NCBI GenBank assembly: GCA_036736205.1
Contig: DAINMX010000003.1
Coordinates: 1-64,000, forward strand
Length of the DNA stretch: 64,000 nt
From: XYA12-FULL-58-9 sp001798605
GTDB taxonomy: Bacteria; Myxococcota; XYA12-FULL-58-9
Reading direction: 5' to 3'
Shown here in pieces: positions 35,501-45,395 of this stretch. The first letter of the stretch is position 1, and each line of letters begins with the position of its first letter. The translations under genes and the position numbers were made by a program. The notes under the pieces are model-generated. The model saw nothing but the letters and a program-made list of their open reading frames with translations, was not told the DNA's origin and searched no databases.

Positions 35501-35974
35501 ATGAACGGACGCTGCGATTATATGCTCCCTGTTATGCCATCAAATCGGCGCAAAGACGAAAGACGCAGCGATCAGAGCACGATCTCTGCAGAGAGACGGG
35601 AAACCGCGAGACGCCAAGCCGAACGCCGCTTCGACACCAGGTGCACCGTGGATCTCTGGCTCCAAGAGGAACTGGGCAACGAGATGACTTTTAGGCGGGC
35701 CGGCAATTTGTCTCCGGGCGGCGTGTATCTCGACCTTGGGTTTTCCCGACCGCCAGGTACCCGCCTCAAACTTCGTTTCACCCTACCCCAAGGATGGCAG
35801 ATAGAAGTCAGAGGCGAGATCGTGCCAGCCGAGCAGGACGACGACCTCGGCACCCACATCCGTTTTATTGATTTGCGTCCGGAAGATCACATCCGCATCT
35901 CCGGGTATATGGAAGAAGAGATGACCGAGCCGGACACGCTCTACGGTGTGCGGCACCATGACGATGAGTCGTGA
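35501..35974 (+). CDS. PilZ-domain protein
   Basis: A 157-residue c-di-GMP-binding type protein. A basic stretch with many Arg (RRKDERRSD, RRETARRQAERR) precedes the domain; RRFDTR gives the RxxxR motif, and NLSPGGVYLD the D/N-x-S-x-x-G motif. The rest of the PilZ barrel follows (LKLRFTLPQGWQIEVRGEIV, LGTHIRFIDL). There is no other domain. The start is uncertain (GTG at 35498, ATG at 35501 or ATG at 35534 reading MPSNRRK). It overlaps the following gene's earliest starts. Confidence 0.85.
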   Translation: MNGRCDYMLPVMPSNRRKDERRSDQSTISAERRETARRQAERRFDTRCTVDLWLQEELGNEMTFRRAGNLSPGGVYLDLGFSRPPGTRLKLRFTLPQGWQIEVRGEIVPAEQDDDLGTHIRFIDLRPEDHIRISGYMEEEMTEPDTLYGVRHHDDES

Positions 35975-35999
35975 ACCAACGAAGCGAACAAGCGACGCA

Positions 36000-37538
36000 A
36001 TGCTCTTCACACAGCAACACCCCTGCGTCCTTACGGGCTGCCTGATTGCGTTGTTCGTAACGGTGAGCGCTACCGGTTGCGCCCATCGTGTGGTCGTACC
36101 ACCACCGCCAAAGAGCTATGATCGGGCTACCGAGTTGTCCGGCGTCGATTTGGTCATTGATGAGTTCTATGTCGAAGATCTCAGCAGCGGCGACAAAGCC
36201 GCTGTCAAAGCCCTTCGCCGTTCGTTCACCGATTACCTTCGCGAGTCGGTTCGCTTTGGTTCCATCAACCAGCTCGGGGACCACGGTGCCTACCTGGGCG
36301 AATACAATCTACACGTCGATGTCAGGATCGCTCCGTCGCACACCACGGGGCGTACCGTCGTTTTCGATGCCTTGGCCGCCCTACCCGTCATTGTGCCTCC
36401 CTTAGTTGGATTGTTTGTGCCTGTGTGGGGCCAAGCCCGTGCCGAGCTCGAAGTGCGAGTCACTGACGCCGACCACCGGCTGTTGGCCGAGTATCACCGC
36501 ACGGCCTACGATCGATACTGGTGTCTGTTCTATTCGTGGTACCGGACACAGTACATCGAAGATGCATATGCCGATGTCTACGAAGCCCTATTCACCAGCG
36601 TCTCCTTTGAGATGGCCCGAGATGCCCCACGACTGGCCAAAGCCATCGGTGCCGAACCTGACCACTCATCAGTGGCCTCTGCGCCACTGTCGCCTGCCCA
36701 CAGAAACGACTGGCGCACGACGCTGGCCACTGAGCCACGTGGGGAGGAGTTGCGACTCATCACCGAGAGTGCGTCACCCCCGTTCGATGGCTTCTACAGT
36801 TACCTCAAGCTTCTCGGTGGCCTCGAGGTCGCGGCATTCACCGGCTTCGCCGAGGTAGCCTCCAGCTACGAAGACGAATACGGCAAGCCCGTCAAAGTCG
36901 CCGCAGGCAGCGCCACACAGCAGGGGTTCCGTATAGCTCTGTACTCCGCACCGAAGAAAACCGGGTTCTTCTGGTATCCCGTTGTTGGTTTTGTCTGGCA
37001 GGATGTTGCTATCGGCGAATTTCGCGACAGTTGGGACAACTATTACCAACCTGAGGATATCGAACCCATCTGTTCCGATCCGGATACGGGAGAAAACCTC
37101 GATTGCGGCGCCCCCAACGTATACGAGTTGTCGATGCGCAGCGGCTATGCGGGCCTGCGAGGAGGCTGGGAGCTTGCGGTCGGGCATTCCTGGTTTGTCT
37201 TCTTCGCCTCCGTCTCCTTGGGCATCAATCTCCTGGAATTCAGATCACTTCGTGCTGTCGTTGGCACCGATGACGCGACCGAGACCGGATTCGATTTTGT
37301 GCGATCGGGTGCCGTGGGCGGAACCGTGGGCGTGTCGTTTCCCAAGGCACACCTAGCCCTACGCTTGATTTTTGAGGGCGAGTTGTACAGAGAGTTCGAG
37401 TACGCACACGAGATTCCGTTCAAGGGGCCCCCAGCGTACAACAGTGACAAACAAATCGTCGAGCGCCCATTGCGTTTTGTACAGGCTGCGAGCCTGCATT
37501 CCTTCGTCATGCAGACGGCGCTGGCATTCGTTTTCTGA
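36000..37538 (+). CDS. Lipoprotein of unknown function with possible barrel-like C-terminus
   Basis: The ATG at 36000 gives a signal peptide with lipobox (MLFTQQHPCVLTGCLIALFVTVSATGC). The N-terminal part (about 30-220) has strands and helices such as FYVEDLSSGDKAAVKALRRS. The second half (about 280-512) consists of repeated aromatic strands (GFRIALYSAPKKTGFFWYPV, GGWELAVGHSWFVFFASVSLG). That suggests a beta-barrel or other large beta domain. Earlier in-frame starts (35946, 35958) lie inside the PilZ gene. It has no recognised family. Length is 512 residues. Confidence 0.65.
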   Translation: MLFTQQHPCVLTGCLIALFVTVSATGCAHRVVVPPPPKSYDRATELSGVDLVIDEFYVEDLSSGDKAAVKALRRSFTDYLRESVRFGSINQLGDHGAYLGEYNLHVDVRIAPSHTTGRTVVFDALAALPVIVPPLVGLFVPVWGQARAELEVRVTDADHRLLAEYHRTAYDRYWCLFYSWYRTQYIEDAYADVYEALFTSVSFEMARDAPRLAKAIGAEPDHSSVASAPLSPAHRNDWRTTLATEPRGEELRLITESASPPFDGFYSYLKLLGGLEVAAFTGFAEVASSYEDEYGKPVKVAAGSATQQGFRIALYSAPKKTGFFWYPVVGFVWQDVAIGEFRDSWDNYYQPEDIEPICSDPDTGENLDCGAPNVYELSMRSGYAGLRGGWELAVGHSWFVFFASVSLGINLLEFRSLRAVVGTDDATETGFDFVRSGAVGGTVGVSFPKAHLALRLIFEGELYREFEYAHEIPFKGPPAYNSDKQIVERPLRFVQAASLHSFVMQTALAFVF

Positions 37539-37545
37539 GGCTGCC

Positions 37546-38022
37546 ATGCGACACTCGATCACAGAACGTGCAGCCTTTGTCCTCATCGCGATGGTGTCAA
37601 CGACCTGCAGCGACGAACAGCTACCGACATTGCCCCTCAACCCACAACTGACCGTGTGGAATCGTTGCAGCAAGAGCCCTGACAACCCAAATTTCTATGA
37701 GCTACTACATCTCTATTGCCACGCCGGCGAAGCATACGCCAACCTCGCCGATCTTCTGTCACAACCGCTGGCCGTCGGAGACGAAACTGTCATCGAGTTC
37801 AATCAAGGCAACTTCATCACCGTGGTCAGGCGTCGCAACACCGGGCAGCAGATAGCCCTCACCACCCGCAGTGGTCTCGCAGTGCCCGACGATTGCTACA
37901 CTTTGGAGGTTTTCGACGATGCCTTCCGCCTGGTGCGGCGAGACAACTGCATGCTGGATGACGGATCGCCAAATGGCGACGATGGCTCTGACGCCGATGA
38001 CGGACCGCCGCCCGGAGATTGA
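37546..38022 (+). CDS. Small lipoprotein of unknown function
   Basis: A 158-residue protein with a signal peptide (MRHSITERAAFVLIAMVSTTC) ending in a lipobox-like STTC. The mature part has a few conserved-looking Cys (WNRCSKSP, LYCHAG, DDCYTLE, RDNCMLDDG) and ends in an acidic Asp/Gly tail (NGDDGSDADDGPPPGD). GAGG is five bases before the ATG, and the gene follows the previous one by seven bases, so it is in the same operon. No family is recognised. Confidence 0.65.
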   Translation: MRHSITERAAFVLIAMVSTTCSDEQLPTLPLNPQLTVWNRCSKSPDNPNFYELLHLYCHAGEAYANLADLLSQPLAVGDETVIEFNQGNFITVVRRRNTGQQIALTTRSGLAVPDDCYTLEVFDDAFRLVRRDNCMLDDGSPNGDDGSDADDGPPPGD

Positions 38023-38053
38023 TTGCTCCCTCGCACCTCTGGCAGTTGAGGCT

Positions 38054-38704
38054 TCACTCGCATGGTCGATCCACCAACGATCCGTAGTACGCCTCTGGGC
38101 CGAGCCCACTCTGCTGCGCCTTGGTCTTCGCAACGTCGATCAATGATTGAAAGCCGCTTTGCGGCTGCGCCCCTTCCAACGGCTCACCGTTAATGAAGAA
38201 GGTGGGGGTTCCGGACACGCCTGCAGCATACGCGAGTTCCAAGTCCGCGTTGATTCGCTTTCGTGGCGCAGCGTCATCGATACAGTTTTGCCACACAGCA
38301 AGGTCCACGCCCGCACCGGTCGCGTAGACTTGCAGCTGGGAATCGGAGAGACGGTCCTGGTGCGCAAAAATCTCGTCATGCACGGCCCAAAACAAGCCTT
38401 GGGCGTGGGCACATTGCGCAGTGATCGCCGCGTCCATGGCACGGGAGTGGATGGATGTCAGCGGCAAATGTCTGAACACCAGGCGCACGTCCGGTTGGTT
38501 CGCAACCAATAACTCGTCGAGGGTAACGCTCGCAGCGGCGCAGTAGGGACACTCAAAATCGGTAAATCCGACGATGGTCACCTGCGCATCCACAGCCCCA
38601 CGCACTGGGGCATCATCGGCGGGCAGAGCGCAGAACTCAACCAACGTCTTCGTGTCTTCGGCACAACCCGTGGCAAACATGGAGATCAAAACGAATCGAT
38701 ACAT
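38054..38704 (-). CDS. DsbA-family thiol-disulfide oxidoreductase lipoprotein
   Basis: A 216-residue thioredoxin-fold protein with active site CPYC in DFECPYCAAAS, an all-helical insert, and cis-Pro loop GTPTFFING. The N-terminus MYRFVLISMFATGC has a lipobox, so it is membrane-anchored in the periplasm. It should catalyse disulfide formation or isomerisation. The surrounding Cys-rich lipoproteins (for example 2619-5243) are plausible clients, as an inference. Another ATG two codons earlier (38710) exists. It converges on the lipoprotein operon. Confidence 0.85.
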   Translation of the reverse strand: MYRFVLISMFATGCAEDTKTLVEFCALPADDAPVRGAVDAQVTIVGFTDFECPYCAAASVTLDELLVANQPDVRLVFRHLPLTSIHSRAMDAAITAQCAHAQGLFWAVHDEIFAHQDRLSDSQLQVYATGAGVDLAVWQNCIDDAAPRKRINADLELAYAAGVSGTPTFFINGEPLEGAQPQSGFQSLIDVAKTKAQQSGLGPEAYYGSLVDRPCE

Positions 38705-38793
38705 CAGCAATCATTCCCTGGCGCAGCGAACCGCGACCGTAAACGCGTTGAATCACATTGGTAAATACACGATCTTGGGAGTTGCCCCTAGCC

Positions 38794-41700
38794 CTAGAAC
38801 AAAGACAACTGCCCTCTCTTGGCAGTGTTCTCATGCTTATCAAAGGTCAACGCTTCGGATGTCGTCGCGTCAGACACCGCATGCGCCTGCGGATAACATC
38901 GAAAAAGGAAACCGCAACCGAGTTTCTCGCATACCGTTTGATCCCGTCCGGGCCACGGTTCATCTTGACCACGAAGGGTGGCAATGGCGCGCGTCACCGC
39001 CGCCACGTTGGCCTCGAGTTCCCGGCGCATCCCAGGGACGACCAGTCGGTCGAAAGCTTTGCCACCGCCGCGCAAAAACACCACGCTCGTCCGAATGTCG
39101 CCCGCAACGCCCAAGAGCCGTTCCACTGCCAGGGCGTACGCGTCGAGTTGCATGCCAAATGGCGTCACCCCCGCCGGGCCGCCACGTGCGTGTTTGTAAT
39201 CGAGCACCATGGGACCGTGCTCATCCCAAAACAGCAGATCGATCTGACCGTGCAGCACGGCCACAAACGGGTCCGCAGCGATGGCCAGGCGGAAGGGCAT
39301 CTCATGGCGCCGCGCCTCACCGCCTAGACCCAGCAATCTCTCACCAAGGCTTGAGCGAAGAAACATCAACACATCCCGACGCACATCAGCCAACCGCGGA
39401 TCCGACGGGTCATAGCCATGCAAGGCGATCTCGGCGTCGACAAAACCTTCGCGACTGCCGGCCACAGCCGCTCGATCAAGCGCTGACAGCACTTCGTGTG
39501 CCAATCGTCCACGGGACAAAGGATCCAATGGTGGATCCCGGTCGTCGTCTGCCGGCCAACGCAACCTGGCGTCACCGTACGCAGGCTCGGGCAAACCCAA
39601 GTCGTGCACCAGAAAGCCACGGCGCAGGCACTGCATGAATGTGTCCACCGTGGTCACAGGCAGAGCCAGCGATGTTCCAGGACTTATACCACGTGCGGAA
39701 GCATGCGCGACCAACGTCTCAGCCCATGCGCCGTCGGCATCCGTTGGCACGGCCGTTTGCGGCGCAGAGGGCCGAGGCGACCCAATGTTGGCTTCTTGGC
39801 GAACCAGCACCCCCTGCCGCTCCGCCTCTGGCCGCCACCGATCGAGCAACTTGGCGAAGCCCTGCTTGCGACTCTTTGCAGAGGCTGTGCCGACGATCAC
39901 GACCTGAAGCTGGGCCCTGGTCACCGCGACATAGAGAAGCCGTTTGAGTTCATCATCGGCCTCGCGTCGAGCCAACTTGCGAGCGTGGCTGAACCTCGAC
40001 GTCTCCAGACGAGAGCCGCGACGCGAGGGACGAAATGCCAAACCTTCCTCGCGACAGTACTGCAGCACTCCCGCGTCATTGCGTGGTTTGTGTCGAATGT
40101 CCGCGAGCACCACGACTGGGAACTCGAGTCCTTTGGCCTGATGTACCGTTGTGACACTCACGGCGCGTCGTGCGGCTGCAGGAACACTCACCACCGGTTC
40201 TTTGTGGCCGCGCTCGATATTCTCAAGCTGCAAACGTGCGAATACAGTTGCGCTCGACCCCTTGGCGTCAAGTGTACGTGCGAGCTCCCAGAGTCGATCG
40301 AGATTCGCCACCTTCTGCTCCCCACCCTCGAGTGCCAGAAGAACGGCCCGGACATCGAGCAATAGGTCAATGTGCTCGAGCAACTCGGCGGGGCTCATGA
40401 CCTCAGCTGCCGCGACCAATTGAGGCAGGACCTCCGTCAGTCGCGCAACAATCATCGCATCCCCGGGAACGCCGCTATCCATGCCAGAGGCGTCTCCCGA
40501 GCGCAGGGCAGCCAAACGCGCGGACGAGTCTGCGGAGCCAAACAGAGCCATCAACCCCGATTCTGATAGGCCAATGAGCGGCGAGCGTAGCGCCACTGCG
40601 GCTGACAGGCGATCGGTGCCGTCGGTGAGCCAGGCAAGCAACGCAACATGATCGACGATTTCAGACTGTTCAAATAGACCGCCTCCGCCACCGAGCACCG
40701 CCGGAATGCCCCGCTCGGCAAGAGCGGCCGCGTAAAAGGGAGCCCGGCTCATGAACGCCAACAGCACCGTGAAATCACCCGCGTGTTGTCCCGTGTCGAT
40801 CTGTTGCCGCACATACGCAGCCACTGCCCGTGCCTCCCGCATTGCGGCGGGCACTGCCGACAACCCCTCTTCAGGTACCTCGAGCCAAATCATGCCCGGC
40901 CCGCGATCCTCGTCGTCACTCTGCTCGAGAGGCTTGAGGGCTTCGTAAGAGGATTCAAACAACTGTTCACCAAGGCTGTTGATACTCGCGACCACCTCAG
41001 GTCGCGATCGCCGACTGATATCGAGGATCTCCTCGCGACCTCCGAGACCACTCAAATCGCGGGTGAAGGACGTGAAAGCCTCAGGATCGGCACCGCGAAA
41101 GGTGTAGATGGCCTGCTTCCGATCGCCCACAATGAACAAAGAGGCCGGCTCGGTGTCCTTCGCCGCAGGCCCGGCGAGCCCAGCCAACAGATGCACCAAT
41201 CGTCGCTGCAGGTGGTTGGTATCCTGCGCTTCGTCGACCAACACGGCTTTGAACCTTTGGCGTACGCTACGGTGGAGATCCACCCGATTTTCCAGGGTCG
41301 AAATCAACCCCTCAATGAGGTCGGCAAAATCGACGGCTCGCCGCGCCCTTTTTGCCACGCCGTATGCCCGCCACGCTTCATCCATCAGCGTCGTTAGGTG
41401 TGGGATGAGCTCGTTGCAAAGCGCCGCCGCTCGCGTTGCTGGCAGCGAATTGCTGAACAGGGCTTTGTCGTCCTTGGTAAAAATGTCTTTGATGGTGGTG
41501 TGGCGATCGAGAACCAATCCCGCGTCCCGCCAAGCCGCGCACCAATTCTCCACACCGCTATCGATTGCCGGTACTGGATGCTGCAAAAACGCGTCAATGC
41601 TCGCACGACCGAGTCTCGATTGCCTACCGCGCACTTCATGCAACCTCTCCCGTACACCAAGCAGCCGTTGATGCAACGTCTGTTGGAGCTTCTCAGTGTC

Positions 41701-42228
41701 GTATCGCCCGAGAAGAGCTGCACCGTCTATCTTTCTGCCATCCTCCCGAGCGCGAGACAGCGCCTGCCACAATGCAGGTGGCAGACCCCGGTCAACCGGC
41801 AAATGCATCGCCAAGGCCTCCACCGCTTTAGCACAGCGGCTATCGCCCGAAAACCAGGCATCTTCACATGCATCGAAGAACAGCTGCCGCGCATCACCCT
41901 CCTCTCCAAGTACCTCCATACCCTCGGCAAAGTCGGCCACAAATCCGAAACCGCGTAACAACTGCAACGCCAACCCATGAAAATTCGAGATGGGTGCTTG
42001 TGCCAACTCGGCAAGCAGGGTCCGATCGCCCATGCTCGCAAGTCCCTTGCGAACGCGGCTGCGCAGTTCCAAGGCAGATTTTCGCGTGAAGGTGATTGCG
42101 ACAATTTCACCGGGTCGGCGACCGCGGCCATGGACCTCGGAAATGTATGCCTGCACCAATTGATAGGTCTTGCCGGTGCCAGCACTGGCTCGCAGCAGGC
42201 GGTGGTTTGTTCGCCTTGTTTCAGTCAT
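38794..42228 (-). CDS. addA: AddA-like UvrD-family helicase-nuclease
   Basis: A 1144-residue helicase plus nuclease for double-strand-break end processing. Motif I is RASAGTGKTYQLV, motif II VDEAQDTNH, motif III VGDRKQAIYTFRGA, motif V TTVHQAKGLEFPVV and motif VI YVAVTRAQ. The C-terminal RecB-type nuclease has D-Y-K in MVLDYKHA and Q-L-D-A-Y in the QxxxY motif. Cys at 867 in FMQC, and Cys 1100, 1105, 1111 (C-x4-C-x5-C), suggest an Fe-S cluster. The gene is distal to and overlaps the AddB-like gene by eight bases. Confidence 0.85.
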   Translation of the reverse strand: MTETRRTNHRLLRASAGTGKTYQLVQAYISEVHGRGRRPGEIVAITFTRKSALELRSRVRKGLASMGDRTLLAELAQAPISNFHGLALQLLRGFGFVADFAEGMEVLGEEGDARQLFFDACEDAWFSGDSRCAKAVEALAMHLPVDRGLPPALWQALSRAREDGRKIDGAALLGRYDTEKLQQTLHQRLLGVRERLHEVRGRQSRLGRASIDAFLQHPVPAIDSGVENWCAAWRDAGLVLDRHTTIKDIFTKDDKALFSNSLPATRAAALCNELIPHLTTLMDEAWRAYGVAKRARRAVDFADLIEGLISTLENRVDLHRSVRQRFKAVLVDEAQDTNHLQRRLVHLLAGLAGPAAKDTEPASLFIVGDRKQAIYTFRGADPEAFTSFTRDLSGLGGREEILDISRRSRPEVVASINSLGEQLFESSYEALKPLEQSDDEDRGPGMIWLEVPEEGLSAVPAAMREARAVAAYVRQQIDTGQHAGDFTVLLAFMSRAPFYAAALAERGIPAVLGGGGGLFEQSEIVDHVALLAWLTDGTDRLSAAVALRSPLIGLSESGLMALFGSADSSARLAALRSGDASGMDSGVPGDAMIVARLTEVLPQLVAAAEVMSPAELLEHIDLLLDVRAVLLALEGGEQKVANLDRLWELARTLDAKGSSATVFARLQLENIERGHKEPVVSVPAAARRAVSVTTVHQAKGLEFPVVVLADIRHKPRNDAGVLQYCREEGLAFRPSRRGSRLETSRFSHARKLARREADDELKRLLYVAVTRAQLQVVIVGTASAKSRKQGFAKLLDRWRPEAERQGVLVRQEANIGSPRPSAPQTAVPTDADGAWAETLVAHASARGISPGTSLALPVTTVDTFMQCLRRGFLVHDLGLPEPAYGDARLRWPADDDRDPPLDPLSRGRLAHEVLSALDRAAVAGSREGFVDAEIALHGYDPSDPRLADVRRDVLMFLRSSLGERLLGLGGEARRHEMPFRLAIAADPFVAVLHGQIDLLFWDEHGPMVLDYKHARGGPAGVTPFGMQLDAYALAVERLLGVAGDIRTSVVFLRGGGKAFDRLVVPGMRRELEANVAAVTRAIATLRGQDEPWPGRDQTVCEKLGCGFLFRCYPQAHAVSDATTSEALTFDKHENTAKRGQLSLF

Positions 42229-45200
42229 CCGTGTCTCGGTCTACATTTCGGGCGGCATCATAACGGCACAGTCCAGAGAAGTCGCAGGCACGGCACAACG
42301 CGGGAGAATCCGGATCAGGAGAAACATCACCGCCAACCAAAGTATCGATCCGACCCCAGAGTTGCTCTCGAAGCTGCGCGGCAAAGATGTCTGGTTCCTC
42401 CGACATTCCCTCTGCCATTTCCCGATGCCCACTGTGCAACGCGACCCACCCCGCCCGGATGCTGTTGGCACCAGGACACAGATTACGACGAGCCACGAGT
42501 GCGTACACAGGCAGTTGGAAATGCCGACCAGGACTGCGTTTCCGTAGCGTTCGCTTGTAATCGAGTATCAACAATTCTTCTGTGCCGTCATCATGTTGAG
42601 CCAAATCAACACGGTCGATACTGCCGCGGACTCGCAACAATCGGCGACCATCCGGTGACTCAATCTCGAGGGGGGGCGTGCCGCAATGTTCATTAAATTC
42701 GAACTCAAGAATCAAAGGCGAAAGTTCACTGCTCTGACGCAAATCATATTCCAACTGTGCCTCTACCGCGCCCCACGCGTCCTCAAGCACTGCTCTTTCG
42801 AGCGAGGGATGAACGTGGACCTCCTCGAGAATGACTTCACGCTGAGCATCAAACACGCTTCGCGCTCTGGCGCGAGTCCCCTCAGGATCGATCCTTGCCA
42901 TGGTAAGCCCACCGCAACCGATAATGTCGCGATAGACCGCCCACAACGCCGCGTGACCAGCGCTGCCCTCCTCCCGCGCGTCCGCTCCCAGTGCTGGCAC
43001 TGGCTCCCGCTCGAGTTTCAGAATTTGGCCGGCAAGAAATCGAAATCGGCACATTCCCAACAGATCGAGACGCGACGGGCTCTGCACCTTGCCAACAACC
43101 TCTTCTTCAACCCGTCGTCGCTGTGCGCCGCTCAAGGGCTGCGACTGTCGCTTGGGACCCCGGATGATCCTCTCTTGGTTGACCCGTAGCTCAATGCTGC
43201 TGGTGACGGAATCACGGCCCCGCAACAGAGCATCAAGCGCAACTGCCTTGCCCGGATTGTGGGTCGTGGCAATACGCGCTGCGTTCGAAAGACTTCCCAG
43301 ACTCCAACGTTGTCGCAACAGTCTCTTGCCGGGAAATTCACAGGCATAAGACGGTTCGGTGAGTTCTATCTCCGGTGTCCCTAGACTTCGCACCAGCTCA
43401 TCCACCAGTTCGCTCCGACCACCTTGGGGGTCGTTGTCGGCAGTCGAAAATGTAACAACCAATTGCTTCTGACAACTTGCCAGTGCCTCCAGCCAGATCC
43501 ACGTATCCCGGGCGCTGCCGTGGAGCGCACCACGACCCGTCATCGGCGCAGATTGTAAGAGCCGCGGTCCAAGGAGACGGTTGACCTCGACCCGCAACTC
43601 CTCAGTGAGCACCAGGTCAGGGGCTGACGCTCTCGGCAGCACATCGGCGTCAATTCCAGCAAGTATGACATTGTCGAAATGGGTCTCGACCAATTCATCA
43701 ATGGACAACACCGCAACGCTGCCAGCCCGCATGCCTGCCGGAAACAGCCGCCGCTCACTCAGCACCGACCCAATGAAGTCACAAAGTTCTGGCCTCTCCC
43801 AATCGCCTGCCCATGGCGCAGTTCGCGCCGTTTGGCGCAATTCAACAAACACATCAGCAAGGGCAGTCAATGCCCCGTGATGTCTGGCTTGTGCACGCAA
43901 AAGCCCCCGTCGACCCCATTGAGCGCCATCGGGATCCCCAGAATGGGCGCTGATGGCAGGCAACGACATATCGAGACCACGCATCATCTCTTCGAGCGCA
44001 TCGACTTGTTCCGCCAATGGAGCACACTGGGGCAAGGACCCCAACCTGTCCATCACGCCGTCTAGCGCATCCGCAATAGCCACGGCCTCACGCATTTCAC
44101 CGTCACGATCGAAAGAGCGTGTGCGATACGCACGGTTGACCAGCCCTTCGCGAAAACTCCACAATCTTGCCGAGCGCACCCCCGCGCGTCGAACTCGATC
44201 GGCGACTTGTGCCGAGTTGAGCGCGCCGTGCGGAACGTCGACACTCCGACCCAAGGTACGCCACAACTCAAGCAACGGCTCACGTGGAAATCCCCGATCG
44301 ACAATGCGCAATGCATCTTCCACGAGTCGCCCGGCGGCAGTACGGTGCAGACGAACCCCGCGTCGCGAGTACGCAGGCACTCCGATGCCGCTCAATGCAT
44401 CGGTTATCTCCGGGCCGAGCTGGTCAAATTCGGCAACAGCCACACAGATCGAGTCCGCCGGCACACCACTTAGGAGCCACCCGCGCACGCGCTGGGCAAT
44501 AGCGCGGCCATGCTCTGCACGACTCGCGATACGCAGAAATGATACCGGTGCCTGTGGTGCAGTCTTGTCGGTGAACTGCGCGGCCCGCAACTCCTCGAGG
44601 GGGCCCGTACCCTGCCGCGTGTCGAAAGTGACACCAATGTCGAGAGTATCACGCGCCTCCAGATTGTGGAGACTTGCCTCAGGCCACGCGAAGGCTTCCT
44701 TGCGATCACCGTCCCAAGGCAACCGCACGTCGACCCGCACCCCACGAGAAGCCATTGCAGCCAACAGGTCGAGCCGAGATCCGAAGAGGGTCGCCCCACC
44801 CTGCACGACCACTCTGCGCAAATGGGAAAACGTTGGTGCCACCGCGCCTTTGGAGGTGGCAAGCACGCCGGTGCGCTCCCAATCAGCATCATCGGCGAGC
44901 GAAACTCGTTGCAAGGCGTTCTCGTAACGCGAGAGGAGATCAGCAACTGTCTTGAGATTCGCCGAAATCCTTTCGCCGGGCAGATGTCGCGCCGTAATCC
45001 CGGCTTGGCGCAACTCCACGATCGCTCGGTGGACGGCCCGAACGGCAAATGGGTCACGGGCAGCGTCCCGGACCCAGCCACTGCCGCTCCCCATCAACGA
45101 GCGGCACAGAATTTGGCAAACCAAAGGAGGCGCGTAACGGTGGCCGCCAAGAGAACCCAGAGAGCGCAACAACGCGCCAAAGGTCGTGAAATTTTGCGTG

Positions 45201-45298
45201 CCCACGCAATCCCCGGGCCGAAGCTCGATTGCACGATCCGCGGCGAGACGACTCGGATAGACATGCAGCTCATCTGGTTGAGGCAACAGGGACTCCAC
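42221..45298 (-). CDS. addB: AddB-like nuclease subunit (PD-(D/E)XK, Fe-S type)
   Basis: A 1025-residue partner of the AddA-like helicase. It has no Walker A motif, as usual for the inactivated helicase part of AddB. The C-terminal nuclease has the D-Y-K catalytic block (LLILDYKRTLRKR) and Q-L-P-V-Y (the QxxxY motif). The Fe-S cysteines are one in LLGMCRFRF and C-x2-C-x5-C in ALCRACDFSGLCRYD near the C-terminus. It starts with GTG at 45298 after AAGGTG. It is the first gene of the pair, followed by addA (overlap 8 bases). This is the double-strand-break repair system in place of RecBCD. Confidence 0.82.
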   Translation of the reverse strand: MESLLPQPDELHVYPSRLAADRAIELRPGDCVGTQNFTTFGALLRSLGSLGGHRYAPPLVCQILCRSLMGSGSGWVRDAARDPFAVRAVHRAIVELRQAGITARHLPGERISANLKTVADLLSRYENALQRVSLADDADWERTGVLATSKGAVAPTFSHLRRVVVQGGATLFGSRLDLLAAMASRGVRVDVRLPWDGDRKEAFAWPEASLHNLEARDTLDIGVTFDTRQGTGPLEELRAAQFTDKTAPQAPVSFLRIASRAEHGRAIAQRVRGWLLSGVPADSICVAVAEFDQLGPEITDALSGIGVPAYSRRGVRLHRTAAGRLVEDALRIVDRGFPREPLLELWRTLGRSVDVPHGALNSAQVADRVRRAGVRSARLWSFREGLVNRAYRTRSFDRDGEMREAVAIADALDGVMDRLGSLPQCAPLAEQVDALEEMMRGLDMSLPAISAHSGDPDGAQWGRRGLLRAQARHHGALTALADVFVELRQTARTAPWAGDWERPELCDFIGSVLSERRLFPAGMRAGSVAVLSIDELVETHFDNVILAGIDADVLPRASAPDLVLTEELRVEVNRLLGPRLLQSAPMTGRGALHGSARDTWIWLEALASCQKQLVVTFSTADNDPQGGRSELVDELVRSLGTPEIELTEPSYACEFPGKRLLRQRWSLGSLSNAARIATTHNPGKAVALDALLRGRDSVTSSIELRVNQERIIRGPKRQSQPLSGAQRRRVEEEVVGKVQSPSRLDLLGMCRFRFLAGQILKLEREPVPALGADAREEGSAGHAALWAVYRDIIGCGGLTMARIDPEGTRARARSVFDAQREVILEEVHVHPSLERAVLEDAWGAVEAQLEYDLRQSSELSPLILEFEFNEHCGTPPLEIESPDGRRLLRVRGSIDRVDLAQHDDGTEELLILDYKRTLRKRSPGRHFQLPVYALVARRNLCPGANSIRAGWVALHSGHREMAEGMSEEPDIFAAQLREQLWGRIDTLVGGDVSPDPDSPALCRACDFSGLCRYDAARNVDRDTDD

Positions 45299-45395
45299 GG
45301 CGGCACCTTACCATGTTGGTCGGACAACCTTCATACCGGTTTGGAAGATCCCACGCATGGGCTGCACCTCTAGGACAGGCCGATCGCCACATCAC

